A stretch of 64,000 bases of DNA from Pomacea canaliculata. Taxonomy: Eukaryota > Mollusca > Gastropoda > Architaenioglossa > Ampullariidae. The position numbers and the translations under genes were made by a program. The stretch covers positions 16,916,725 through 16,980,724 of the forward strand of contig NC_037593.1 of NCBI RefSeq assembly GCF_003073045.1, in the 5' to 3' direction. This document shows, in pieces, positions 13,601-25,453 of the stretch (its first letter is position 1; each line of letters starts with the position of its first letter). The notes below the pieces were generated by a model that was not told the origin of the DNA, searched no databases, and saw only the letters and a list, made by a program, of their open reading frames with translations.

Positions 13601-16600
13601 TTAAACCAATTAAATAAAACCATACTTGTTTTGCACCTGATTTCAGAAACAATAAAATTTTGTTCTTCCTATACTCACTTTTTTAAAACCAACACAAGTA
13701 TTATATACACACTTACATGCATGAAATAGCCCGCTCTTTGACCTCCTGGTCTATGTCAGCTGCTTTCAAGCGCATAAGAGTACAGCTATAAAGATCTTTG
13801 ACATATGGCTTGTAGTCAAATTTGACGCCAGGCATGTCTGTAGCAAGATAAACATTCTGTTGCTATAAACCACTGTATCCTGGCCCATCTGCTATGCATT
13901 CTGCCAGATAAATCTAACCAATTTGTTTGCAAAACATCTTAAATGCCTTTTGGACCCTCAAGCAATTCCTAAGGCAGACAAGGCATTAATAGTATAGTTG
14001 ATTTATTTGTTCTATTATTCTGTGTATTTTGTTATACATATATCAATAGAGTCTGGTAAGAATGTTGAAATAGCAGTTTCGTGTAAAGCTAACCAGTAGT
14101 TCGCATGGAAACTATCCAAAATGGCTACCAGTTAATAAAATTCAAACTTCAATAACATCAAAACTATGCTACAAAATAATACAAGTCTGATGGTCAGTAT
14201 TTCTTGATTTTTGGTAGTGGTGTACATGACACATTATTTGAATTCATTAATACCACTGTCAAAGTCTTACAAACAAAAGTTATATCACCATACTACTATA
14301 TTAATAAAAAAAATTACATCCTAAGGCATTCTTAGCAAAGCAAGTGTATTTTGAGCAACAGAAAGTAGTGTGAATATCTCAAATTTCCACAACTGTAATC
14401 TTTGTCAAAATATATTATGTCCACCCCATTAGTTATAGCAACAGTCAAAATAATAATTAAAAAAGCTGTATTCATGTCCAGCAAATTTGTACAGATTTTG
14501 AAATACCTGTTTTCTCTTTCCCTCAACATCAGATACTATTTAAGCATATGTGCAACATACAACATGTACAAATTGACAGCTAACCATCATTTCCTCTAGT
14601 TTCATTCCATGTAACTACAAAAGCTAAACTACAGCAAACAGCAGTTTACAAACCATACACACATGAAGTAAGCAGAGTACAACATACCTAGAGGTCTCAG
14701 AACTTTAACCAGTTGCTGTGTGACCAACAACGCCTCTGATGTGATTTTGTAAAACGGATCACCAACAGCATTCACAATAGGCTGAAATTGAAGTCACTGC
14801 TAACATCAAATGTGTGTAGTCCAATCATTTATGCATGCAAAGAACTTTTGGCCCACCAATGCCAGTCGCTCAAGATTTTTACGATCTTTATTTCACCTCC
14901 TCTTTCTTAGCTTATCAATGCGCAACCCTTGTAATATGAATGCATCCTCTATTTCTGCTAAAAATTTACTGGAGGGTTGATACTTAACCAATACCACACA
15001 ATGCAATGTGAAAGTCACATTAAGAACATTCAGTAATCAACATTTAAAGCAAATTCATCTTCCTTTAAAATAAAATACACTCACCGGCACCAGAATTTTC
15101 ATATGAGGGTGGAAAACCGTGGGATTGTGATGAACTAGCAAAGTGTTGAGGAAAGAGAGAGTGTCGATCTTCATGTTTGAGCTTGAATTTTTGTCACTGT
15201 ACAAATATGACATTACATGACAAATAGAGTGAAATGCATACAGAAAATTAAAAACATGAGCACGGTAGTTGACTGCTATAATATTTTTAGGCTTATTATT
15301 TATGGTGAATAAAAGAATACACACAACTATCAACATCCATGCATTAACAGATGCCCTAACAAAAGACACATCTTTTCTACTTTTAAATAGATTAAATCTT
15401 TATGAAATGCTAACAGATTTGACATAACACTTTAACAAGACCAAAACTTCCCATAAAACACCAATCACCAATATAAATAATGTGAATAAAATCCTTCAAA
15501 ACCAACCCAAGAGAGTACTGGATCCCTGGCACGAGGGCACTAAAGTGGTCTGCAAGGGCTCCTGGCAGCACCAGCACCAGCTCTGTCAGGAGGCTGAAGC
15601 AACCTTGTCGAGTCTTGATGCTCTTCTCTCTGAGCTGTTTGTGGATAGCCCTCACGATGTCTCCTATTTGGGACTGCAGCATCAAGACTGGCCTTAAATG
15701 AGAACACAGCAGACTTCAGAAAATGTTCTGTGTGATAAATTGCCAACACTTTACATGCTGGTGCTCCACGACTCATTGCTAATACCTATTCAGGTCATGT
15801 TGCTTACAATGTTAGGATTATGGATGCTTCTAAAGCCTACAGTATGCAGGTTTCTATGATCATGTATGCAATTCTTAATCCTTGTGTCCATGGCATCTGT
15901 GCATCTGAAGCAAACTTCCAAGACATGCCTCCATCCTCAGTGAAGTTTCACCTTTGACTATCATCAGCTATGAAGGTTTAGCAAGGCTTTATTATATTGC
16001 ATATATGCTGATGGCATTCATCCTATTTTCATACACTTGCAGGGCTCACAATCAACTCTTCACTTTGAGACCAGCTGTGTTTTCTTTTTGTACAGCACTT
16101 CAAGCCTGCCTTTGACACTGGGCTAAAATGCTATATAAATCAACCTTATTATTATTAAGGCTGCAATTCCAAAAACCACATACATATATATTACAAATTT
16201 TAATGAAGATGTACATGTATTTGTTAATTGTTAACAGCACAAGGGTTGGCATACTTAATATGAAATATTAACATTTAAACCGGTGACCTTAACCAAATTA
16301 GTACACTTTATAACCAACTGTTATTAAAATATATGTCAGGTGGTTTTACACATGAGTGCTAGTGCAGTCATGGTGAAGACACTCACCCATCTTCTGCATC
16401 CATAGCATCAGAAGAGGAAGTAGCTACAGGTCGCGTTTGTCTCAGAAGAGAGATGTAGGCATGGAATATGTCATTCTTTACATTTTCTTCTCGTTCTGTA
16501 TTAAAAATAAAAAAATATATAAAATATGGACAGAAAGAAATTTGTAATACCCTACCCTTCACAGAAATGTCACTTCTTCTAATATCATGTTTTCTTGCTC

Positions 16601-19600
16601 ACCTTTGAACCTAGATATCAGAGCTGGAGAGACAGAGCGATAGAACTCTGCCAGCATCTCGTGCCTGGTGCTGATGACAGCCTCAATACACTTGGCAGCA
16701 GCACGACGCACCTTCCATGACATGTCGTCATCGTCACTGTACTCCTCATTGCTATCTCTAACAAAAGTAAAGTATATCAGCAGTCACAGAACCTGTCAAA
16801 GTAAGCAGGAAATACCATAAACTTTTATTCTGAACTCATTCTTTCCCTATGGTTTAGGATTTTGTATGTTGCCTTTCCTCAATGTTCTCTTCCTCTTTGT
16901 CTTATATCAAATACATGCTTCAAAATTTTTCTATAATTATTACATCTAGGGCTAAATTCCAACAAGTAATGATTGCTAACAGTTACTTCCCCTTTATCAA
17001 ACTTCTTTCAGAGACTGCATTATCGAAAGCCATAAAACAAAAATGGTAGAATTCAGTCCAGTGTGAAAAGACACCTTTTCTCCCTCAAACAAAATAGGAA
17101 TAAATAAAATTAATCAACTAAGAAATTGCAACATATACATTACTAAACAGCTGTTTGCTTATGAGCAACCCATGTGGGAAGAATTATGTCATATTTGTGT
17201 ACTTTCACTCCCCAAAAATTTATAATAGGCATGCACATTCAAAGCACTACCTTAATGCAAATGTATTTGAAGTCTGTCTTGTCGTTACATAAAGCTGCCA
17301 CACACTAGTTATCAGCAAAAGAACAATTGGAACTTACTCTTCTTCTTCCTCATCAGCTTCAGTGTCCATATCCTCTTCCTCTTCATCGTCATAATTGTAA
17401 TTAGGGTCATGACAGATATACTTCAAACAAATTTCTGTAATCTGAAAACAATTTTCTGCATTGCACTTATAATCTTAAATAATATTTAAATAAATAGTAC
17501 TAGTAACATAGTGATTAACTAATGGAACCAACAACAAGAATAATAATTAAATGAGTAAAAGAAAAAGTTTCTCATCATAAACAGTGAGCAAATTCCATTT
17601 AAAACATCAGTACAAAAAGGACTTGTTCATCAGAGCCTGTCATACAGATAGTAAACCCTTTTCAACGAGACACAGTTAAACATTTATATTGGTAATAAAT
17701 TTATTACAAGTCATCTCGCTTTACATAACTGTCCTTTTGATCTGGTCAAACATTTAGACTAGCAATATACAATTTGCATGTTTCACATTTCACCTAGCTT
17801 CATTACTGACCTCTGGAATAAATGGTGAAACTTCTTTAGGACAACGTCTAACAAAGGACTCAAATGCCTGCAAACAATACTCCCGCAATTCATCGTCATC
17901 ATTGCGGCAAAACTTGACCACCAAGGGTACAATACTCTGCAAATGCTCACCAAACCTGTGTCCAGCCTGACGACTGGTGGAGGGAAAAAATACTTGATTA
18001 AAATAGTTCACTACAAAAATAAAGTAGCTATGCATCTTTTATGGCCAAATAGTCTCAAAGTCCATGAAGAAAGAATACTCCATATTGTTTTGGAAATAAC
18101 GAAGAAATAAATATCCAAGCATCTCCATACCAAACATACCTTACAGCCCCAAGACATTGGATATAGGTGCGGGTGGTGGATGTGGATGAGTTTTTGTTCA
18201 ACTCTGCCAGCAAAAACTCTATGAGCTCTAGAAACAGTGCACTGTTGCAGCTCATGACCAGATGACCTGTACAATTGTAAGAGACTGGCATCAATCATGT
18301 CTGACTCACCTAGGCCCCCACCATACTTTCAAATAACAACAACGTAAGGCTTTTAATTTACTTTAAAGCATTCTATATTAAACACACATGTATCTCTTTT
18401 GAAAAAAAGGCTACTGCTTGTAATGATATAAATTTCACAGTATTTTTATTTATTTACCAATATTATCTAATAAATTTTAATGCATTCCCGTTTTGGGGAA
18501 TCATTTTCAGCTTCACACAATTTAAAAAGACTTGTATTTAAAAACTCTCCCTCCAGCCCAAATAATTTAATCTGGAAAGGCTTCAAACACACAACAGAGA
18601 AGCAAAGATCTCACCAATGGCAATGATAGCCCGTTTACGGACAGCCAGGCGAGGAGATGCCAGCTGCGGAAGAAGGGCCTGACGTATGGAGCTGTGGAAG
18701 CTCACCAGTAAACCTGCAATGTTGAAACTAGACAATATTCTTACAGAAATCACACACTTTCCATAATCATCCTTTCAGCCATGTATGCTTGTATGCGTGT
18801 GTCTGATGCAGTAATGCTGAGTCAACATGTCTGAAGACACAATATAACAATTCGCAAAGGTCACTGTAAAATGAAGCAATCTCAGAAACGAACAAAGTCT
18901 TAGAAACAATTTTAGTTCCAAACAAAGCACACAGTTGTGAAGCAAAAGACATCAGTGATTCAGATTTCATGGATTTGGTGAACAACCGTCAGGGAGAATT
19001 TACAAAAAAGGAAGAAATGGTTGTTGAGCTTAAGGCTAATGAAAACTGTTCATAACTGTACACTCTGAAATTTAATTGTAGTCTTTATTAGTTTTCCTAC
19101 CACCATTACTTCTTTTTTTTTTAAATGCTTAAATTAAATGTGTAAATGAGTATTCGAGTTAATGAAATCTTACACACCGTGCATTTTTATAAGATCATAT
19201 TTACTAAGCTTTTGGAGTTTGTTTTTTTTTTAATATAGCATCCACTTTAAGCAAGCTGTTTACAACATATAGTGAGGTCTTCGTGAATTGGAATGCACAA
19301 GGCAGTTTTTGAAGTTGTCTTTATACAGATGTTTATATGTTTGCTTTTGTTTCTATGAAACTTCAGACTCCTAATATGCTTGTATGTGCGATCAATCTCA
19401 AAATTCTTTGCAGACCACTTACCACCAAAACGACTCAGCAGGTCCCCAAGGATGTCTAATGCTTCCAGTTGAACGGAAACGTCCTCTTGCTGCCACACAA
19501 ATATGCAGAGCTTACAGTGATTGCCAATGACAATCATATTTTAACCACTGTAAAACCCAGTGTTAATAGTCCATATGCATTGCTGTGACACAGGTTAAGC

Positions 19601-22600
19601 CTCCATTAAAGTGCACTACATTGCTCATTAGTGTAGCAGTTCTGAGCTTTACAGTCACTTCATGTTCTATTCCCAGCCTCTCCTCTTGTTTTTCATTGAG
19701 GTAACTTAAAATTTCAAATTTAATAATGGAAAAATACCCTGAAGAGGATTGCATCCATCAAACATTTTACTATTTACAAAAGCACTCCTTCAATGGTGGT
19801 GAAATTGTTTTATTATTATCCATAAAACCACACAAAGTGGGAATGTATAAACATTTCTTTCTATGATATAATCATCTGACATTACCTTAGCAATTGCACT
19901 TGTTAGTCGACCAGTTATCTTCTTACAAATGCTGGCAGCCAGTGCTGTTGACGAAGGTGGCAGCTCACTAATCACTGTCTTCAGGCCTGCAATATGGCAA
20001 AATCATGACATCATCCAAAATGTACAAAGTCTGTAGATACAAGGATAGCAAAGTGCACATCTAGTTTCAAGACTCTTCTTTAAAAACACTATCCTGAGAG
20101 ACAAAAAAAAAAAACTTTGTATTATATATACCAATACAGTTTAACCAAATTAAATGATTCTCAAATATGAATAATGAACTTGCTTCCCTTTTTTTTCAAT
20201 ACATCATGTTTTTATTTTGGTATTATATGGCTGTGAAATCTGTATTTTACAGCTTTGATGCCATCAGGGATTCTTACCAATGCTGGAAATATCACGAAGT
20301 TGCTCCTTGTCAGACAGCATGTTGCTGCATAAAGTATCCACAATGACTTCCACCTGAAATTCTTTCACCTTGTTCACTAAAGGGCCCAAGCTGTAAAATC
20401 ACCAATAATAATGTAGTTCTGCAATTCACACTATTATTTTGATATTTATTTTTACTTTGTGGAGCACAGCCCGAAAAGCAGAAAGACTAAGCTGCAATAA
20501 TCTTGTTTAACATATAGGACTAGTTACAAATAGCACAAAATGTCTGCCTTCTTAGCTCTTAGACTCTGAGCCAAGTTTAATTTCCTGACCTATGATTCTC
20601 AGTCGAATTCACAGCCATTATATTTTAATATTTATCCTACCATAGTCCTAACTTTCACGCCTAATACTCTTTTAAAGCAACAAACTACTTATCTACAATC
20701 AACGTGCTTTTGAAATGCCTCTATGGATTCCTATCCTAAATGACTTGCTAATGAAAAAATGCCCCCACACCCACTTAACAATAAAAAATCCTGCAGCCTC
20801 ACAATTTTGATCATGACTGTAAGCCTTTATTTTGAAAAGACCAGAAGCAATGACATAACCATGGAAACAAAAATACCAACATGGCACTTAATGAGTTTAA
20901 TGAGTTAGAAAATGACTGCTTTTGACCCATATCCATGTCCTTTTGATGGCAAGAATTTCTTGCAGCACATAATAGGAACACAAAGAAAGTTACTGTGGAG
21001 GGTGTACTCACCATTTCACTGCGAGGTTCTGCACTTCACCATTTTTGTCCTCCAGCAACTTCAGTAGCATTTTCACCACCTGCAAAAGTACACCTTCATA
21101 CAAACCCAAATCTTCAACAATGCCTCCCAAAAAGTTTTTTTTTTTAAAGTCTTCTTTAAATCAAAACTGTAGTTTGTACATGTAAATGTCCAATTATCTA
21201 TCAGCTTAATAAAATCCATTATTTCACATTTTCAGCCTTGTGTCTGTTATCATCTTAAGCACTTTTTCAGATGACTGTACATTAAAAAAAAAAAAAGGCA
21301 ATCATTAAATACAGGAAGACACACATTCAAAGTCCAGAAAATATATACTTTAGCACTGCTATTTGTACTTTTATCTAACTGCATGTCTTTTGTACCTTAA
21401 TAGTAAGAGAAGGATACTGCTGGCTAGCAATGATGACCTAAGCATATATTATTCAAAGATATAAGTTATAAAACAATCTTTAAATATGTACTATTGGGCT
21501 GTTGGAAAAGTAATGACATATTTTTCTGCTTTTTAAAGGTCATTCATTTATAATATAAAGAACAAAGATCGATCAACGATCTATTGCCTGTTTTGTTTGA
21601 TAATCTTTTGTCATATTTTAGTGAGTTTAACCCCTCATTTATAGAACAACCTTTCTTTACTGATTTAGTCTTATCTGAACTGAGCGTTATACCACAAAAG
21701 GAGTTTTGAAAAGAGCAAAATAAGTGAAAGTCTGAGGGTAGAAGGTCAAGCGAGCATGGTGAATGTGGTAACACATTCCATCCAAGCTGCAAGCTGCAAT
21801 ATTTCTTTTTATGACTGATCAAACGTGTGTGGCCTCGTGTTGTCAAGATGGAACACAACTCCTTTAGTTTAAATATACACACACATAAATGGGGTCTGAA
21901 GGGCTCTTTTCGGGTTGCAGTGTATGGCACTTTGTGGGCTTTGCAGCCTTGCTAAAGGTCTTTGCGAGTTCTGCACACGGCTTACAGGGGGGGGGGGGGG
22001 GGGGGGGGGGGGAATTGGTGTTTTACGCCATGTCAGCAGCTAAGGCTATATTACGGCAAGCAGCCAGCCCTGTAAACAGATGCCACGTGCAGAGAAAGAT
22101 CAGCGTGCCCGAGACGAGAAATGAACTCAGGGCAGCCAACCTTCACTGTATTGGTGAAGGCGCTAACAGTGCTAACCGTTGCGCCACCGGACCGCTCTAC
22201 GGCTTACAGAGGGCCTTGAATCAAGGTTTCCAACAACAGAAAGTGTTTATATTTTCTCGCAAGGCTGACCCATATTGTATGACTAGTCAATCGGAATGCT
22301 TGAATACTGCAGATCCCTTTTACCTCCAAATTGTGAAAATGGTGATGTGGTCGGAAGAAAGGTGTGTACTCACGATTTTGCTTAGGGAAAACTATTCATG
22401 CCTGTTCAACACTGCCCATCCTGAGTATATGAACTGGTATATTTCTTTTAAAACACAGAAATATGCACCTAAACCACACCTTTGCACTACCCACCCTCTC
22501 ACCCCTTGTTTTTCTCTCTCTCTCCGCTTCATCAAGTAATATAACTAATGAAGCCGTACTAGTGCCTGAAAGTATCTAGTCGTCAATGTTGTCTGCCATA

Positions 22601-23631
22601 CTGTTGACAACCCAATGTGCTGTGCAGATGATGTCACCCCTCAACTCACAAGTGGCTTGCTATGCGATAATAGAATGGTGCTGCAAAGCTGCCTTGCATG
22701 CAAAATCTTGTACATGCAAACATTGAAAACATTGCAGCGTGAGAATAGGCCTTAACATACCTTTCTTTCACTGTCATCATCCAACTTGATAGAATCTTTC
22801 TGCAGTTCTGCCATTAAGTCATTTGTAGCCATAAACCTAAAGTCTTTGTCACTTGAGGTCATCTGAAATTTTAAGAAATGCTTAGAGGTTAGTTCTTCTC
22901 TAGCAGTATTTTCCAATTCTTCAAACTTGCTTTATCTTTACATCTTACTACAACATTAAGGAGACATGTGATGATTCACAAATAAAACTTTATTGGTGGT
23001 GCTGTATTTGGTCTATAATTTAATCTCCATTAATAATAAGCATGATTAGAAATTTTCAAAAAAAATCTAGCTCTTTCATCTATTACCATTTTTACTTCAT
23101 AAGATGTACACATGATCACAAAACTACCTTACAAAACTCTCCAGTCTACATGGCGTTTCAAAAGGGTGTGTGAAAGTGGAGGAATCAGAGCTGGAGCCTC
23201 GAGGAGTAGGAGAGTGCATGCAAAGTAAAACCATTCCAAAGTTAAAGTGCTCATGTGTTAGATAACTCCATACAGTTTACAGTGTCAAAAAGATTTATTT
23301 TAATTGTCATATGGGGGAAAAACTCCTTCAAAAACAAGAACCATGGTATAAGTACTTTTGCAAATCACGGTTCGGAATTTCTGAACACAAAAAAGAAAAA
23401 CCTGCGTGCGCAATCGAAAATGGGCATACACATAATGTTGCAATATAATAATGTTTTAAATAAATGTTTTCGTTTACAATACGAAGTTACCAAACTATAT
23501 GGATACATAGTGATGCACTATCCACTAAACTTTAAATGCAACTGAGTCGCATAATCAAGCACGCTATATCACAGAAGTTTTAGGCTCACTTTTTCAAGTA
23601 AATTGGCAATGTGATATGACACACTAGCCAT
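4651..23631 (-). CDS. CAND1: CAND1, cullin-associated NEDD8-dissociated protein 1 (33 exons, complete)
   Basis: HEAT-repeat protein that binds un-neddylated cullins and exchanges substrate receptors of SCF/cullin-RING ubiquitin ligases; cytosol and nucleus (family knowledge). The translated exons follow animal CAND1 end to end: start [14 protein letters not shown], an acidic loop [17 protein letters not shown], and the C-terminus SMDTS. The exons sum to 3,723 nt, or 1,240 aa plus stop (human 1,230 aa). Exons 5' to 3': 23590-23631, 22761-22862, 21012-21079, 20278-20390, 19886-19986, 19423-19489, 18615-18713, 18140-18266, 17811-17973, 17338-17441, 16603-16757, 16387-16495, 15507-15692, 15085-15196, 14688-14781, 13717-13837, 13152-13283, 11994-12027, 11548-11647, 11148-11233, 10796-10996, 10354-10428, 9812-9907, 9554-9621, 9223-9317, 8183-8286, 7836-7903, 7173-7362, 6732-6920, 6304-6375, 5696-5867, 5241-5387, 4651-4781. 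Every junction keeps phase. All donors are GT except two GC donors. Nothing suggests decay. Confidence 0.97.
4930..5225 (+). mobile_element. LINE ORF2 fragment (region between endonuclease and RT), frameshifted
   Basis: In the last CAND1 intron, running into exon 32, the plus strand encodes LKNRF-like text ([16 protein letters not shown]), then W-T-E-L-Q, then in another frame [16 protein letters not shown], then [10 protein letters not shown]. This order is typical of the linker before the reverse-transcriptase domain of non-LTR retrotransposons (ELKNRF..L, W...., K..W....., EERR.LK). The shift between frames shows it is dead. It ends in an AAG-rich run. The element is antisense to CAND1. 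Confidence 0.6.
6921..7172 (-). other. GC-AG intron 28 of CAND1
   Basis: The exon ends TISDQ and is followed by GCATGC. The next exon starts PQAVDP after a CTGCAG acceptor, reproducing the conserved SDxPQxxDP stretch with no gap. No GT donor nearby keeps both frame and homology. A second GC donor so close to the first is unusual, since GC-AG introns are normally about one percent of all introns. Confidence 0.8.
7904..8182 (-). other. GC-AG intron 26 of CAND1
   Basis: The exon ends in codons for LKE and is followed by GCAAGG on the minus strand instead of GT. The next exon begins with IIS after TTGGTAG, matching the conserved CAND1 run LKE-IIS. The nearest downstream GT would add 8 nt and break the frame, so the GC donor is required if the gene is intact. 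Confidence 0.85.
8462..8690. repeat. Imperfect inverted-repeat unit in CAND1 intron 25
   Basis: AGTCACCAGAA (8482-8492) is repeated exactly inverted as TTCTGGTGACT (8658-8668), with about 165 nt between the arms. Just outside the left arm is a small palindrome, GAGTCA-GCT-TGACTC (8462-8476). It could be a MITE relic or a chance pairing. No target-site duplication was found. Confidence 0.3.
15880..16165 (+). mobile_element. Retroposon relic with (TTA)n tail
   Basis: Lies in CAND1 intron 12. The 3' end reads ...GTACAGCACTTCAAGCC...AAATGCTATATAAATCAACC followed by TTATTATTATTA, the usual 3' end of invertebrate LINE/SINE families (GCGCTATATAAATnnAATTATTATT). The 5' limit is not visible. Confidence 0.5.
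21494..21976 (-). mobile_element. Mariner (Tc1/mariner) 3'-end relic, transposase C-terminus
   Basis: Lies in CAND1 intron 2. The left edge, directly after a TA, is TTGGGCTGTTGGAAAAGTAA, which resembles the terminal inverted repeat of cecropia-type mariners such as Hsmar1. Reading minus, an open stretch contains [22 protein letters not shown], the block around the third catalytic aspartate of mariner transposases (family form PHPPYSPDLAPSDYHLF). Upstream sequence is frame-disrupted, and no second terminal repeat is visible before the adjoining SINE. It is a dead fragment. Confidence 0.7.
21977..21987. repeat. Target-site duplication, left copy
   Basis: ACGGCTTACAG, identical to 22199-22209, directly flanks the SINE. 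Confidence 0.85.
21988..22198 (-). mobile_element. Complete tRNA-derived SINE with 11-bp target-site duplication
   Basis: Read on the minus strand, it starts AGAGCGGTCCGGTGGCGCAA, giving an A-box-like TGGCGCAACGG. A B-box-like GAGTTCATTTCTCG follows, then a body ending GACATGGCGTAAAACACC and AATT plus a run of 25 C (plus-strand G, 21988-22012). ACGGCTTACAG flanks both ends exactly (21977-21987 and 22199-22209), showing retroposition with the insertion preserved. The 3' half resembles snail SINEs ending in ggcgtaaaac. It has no protein capacity; the 216-codon plus-strand frame through it is fortuitous. Confidence 0.85.
22199..22209. repeat. Target-site duplication, right copy
   Basis: ACGGCTTACAG, identical to 21977-21987. 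Confidence 0.85.
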
Positions 23632-23760
23632 TGTTGGTTATCGGCTGCGTACTGTCAACAACGTGACGTTGCCTTTAAAAATATATATATATGGCTTGCT
23701 ATTTCACCGGTTCATCGGCTTCGTTGAGTCGGAAGTCTTGTACTCCAATGGGCATGCGCA
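23632..23760 (-). promoter_or_regulatory. Candidate CAND1 promoter with a 13-bp palindrome
   Basis: Immediately upstream of the CAND1 ATG lies CAACGTGACGTTG (23659-23671), a perfect odd palindrome with a TGACG half-site, followed by a short TA-rich stretch near 23680. Position supports a promoter role; the sequence alone does not prove it. Confidence 0.35.
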
Positions 23761-24690
23761 ATGCATGAGGAACATACACGCCACCCCGCGTGTAAGGGAG
23801 ATAACTGTCGTTAACTATTGTGCAGCATTGCCGTGCATCAAACAGGCGAGTACGGCAATTGGATTTGTTTGTACATCGTTCATTGAAATTATGAAATAAA
23901 AATTTAAGTCTAAAGGCTGGATATAGGCTTTGATTTCAGCTCATTCCGATGACTTAAATCAGCTAGCTTCTAGTTCAGAAACTGCTTGTTAACCGAGTGT
24001 TTTCTCGTTTCGATTTTTGAAGAAATTGAGGTTGTCATGTAGGTTCATTGGTAGGAAGCGAAGAAAATGCATCCTAATTCTTCATTTTGCAGACTAAAAC
24101 AACAGTGTTGCATAGCTTGAAGAAGAAGAAAATAGAGACCGTTAAAAGGATTCTGCTGACTTACTGCCAATCAGCTTATGGAATATCTTGCAATTTTTTG
24201 TTAAATATTGAAATTCTATATTGCATTTATTATTATACAAAATACTTATACAAAGTTGAAAACACATTAGTGTCTGGCAGTGTTTTTTCATTCTTCTTTA
24301 ATAATAATATATGAACTTATAACGTTCAGCATCATAATTAAGATAGACCACACTCTCTTCGAAAACCAATAATGATAAATGACAGGTAACAGCGAGTAGA
24401 CAGTGAGGTACACATAGGCACACTGAACAACACAAAGATGAGGTAGAGGAGTAACATGTAAAGCTATGGATGAAGGTATGAACTGATATAAACAGTGTAA
24501 GATGGAGTTGTTACATGATGGTTAGCATGACAGACAATATTGCCTGTGAGTTTAGTTATTCAGGGATAGCATTTTGTGAAAAGATGTTTTCAGGGAACTT
24601 TAACTGGTAGCCAATGAAGAGAGTGAAGAAGTGGTGTGACATTTTCAGATTTGCAAGTCTGGAAAATAACTTCTAACTAGTCTGTCATCA
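23640..24690. other. Intergenic spacer between CAND1 and MTERF-like gene
   Basis: Contains the CAND1 promoter side and AT-rich DNA. A 5' non-coding exon of the MTERF-like gene may be here, but I see no decisive splice signal. The other short open frames look random. Confidence 0.4.
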
Positions 24691-25330
24691 GTCATTCATC
24701 TCTTGATTGAAGTGGTTAAATGCAGCAGTTGACAAGGCCCTTGTGATAGCAGGCAGAATGACTAGTCCACTTCATGCTTATAAGCCATTTCTTCCTCTGG
24801 TCACTGCAGCATTGACCACCCGCCAAGGTATCGAGGAGAGTCTTTGGCAAAGTGTCCTTCCAGGTCACACATCAAAACCAGACTAGCTTACACCGTTTAA
24901 CTGCTGCAAGTAGGGGTTTCTGGTATCCTACAAGTGTGGCAACCATTCTTTTCACAAAGTCACAGATTTTTATGGGGTTTTTTTTTTTTTTTGCTTGAGA
25001 TCTAGAGCATCCTCCTTGGGCATTTGTTCCCGAATGCTAAGATTCTCCTCTCCATGTCTGCAAGCAGAGTCCACATTTCACATCTGTAAAGCAGGATCAG
25101 CACAAAGAAGGGCTTGTACAAATAGTAATTCATAAACCTTATGGCTGTGCCAGACATTGTCGAGCACCTTCTCATGTGTGTGTTACCCCCTCATCTCTCT
25201 GTCTTCACTGTGTGTCTTGAACACTCTCTCAGTACTTTTACCTATTCTCAAATTCTTTGTGTAGTCTCCATGTCTTGTCTTCATCGATAGCACACTCCTT
25301 TATGAGGGTGATTCTGCAGTCCATTATTAT
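24690..25330 (-). mobile_element. LINE reverse-transcriptase C-terminal relic
   Basis: On the minus strand, broken frames give a run like LLYRCEMWTLLADMERRILAF (with a few shifts), then KRCKLVWF, KDTLPKTLLDTL, GGQ, and KWTSHSACYH. This is the familiar tail of RTE/CR1-type polymerases (LLYGCETWTLLADMERRIQAFE...KRRKLSWFGHV...ILQGTLEGGRRRG...WT). Many stops and frameshifts show it is non-functional. It sits immediately upstream of the MTERF-like gene, in the opposite direction. Confidence 0.65.
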
Positions 25331-25453
25331 TAACATGTCTTGTGTGTGTTGTGTCTTTACAGATATCTGTCAATAAACAAAAAGAAGGCTAGATGAGAAA
25401 CACCTGCGTTCATCTTGTCCTAAAGAAAGTTCTGTCCAACATTCATCATCTTA

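Noticed and set aside
21889..22539. 216-codon plus-strand open frame
   Set aside because: It runs through the poly-G tail and the SINE; the glycine run and the target-site duplication show it is a retroposon insertion, not a gene.
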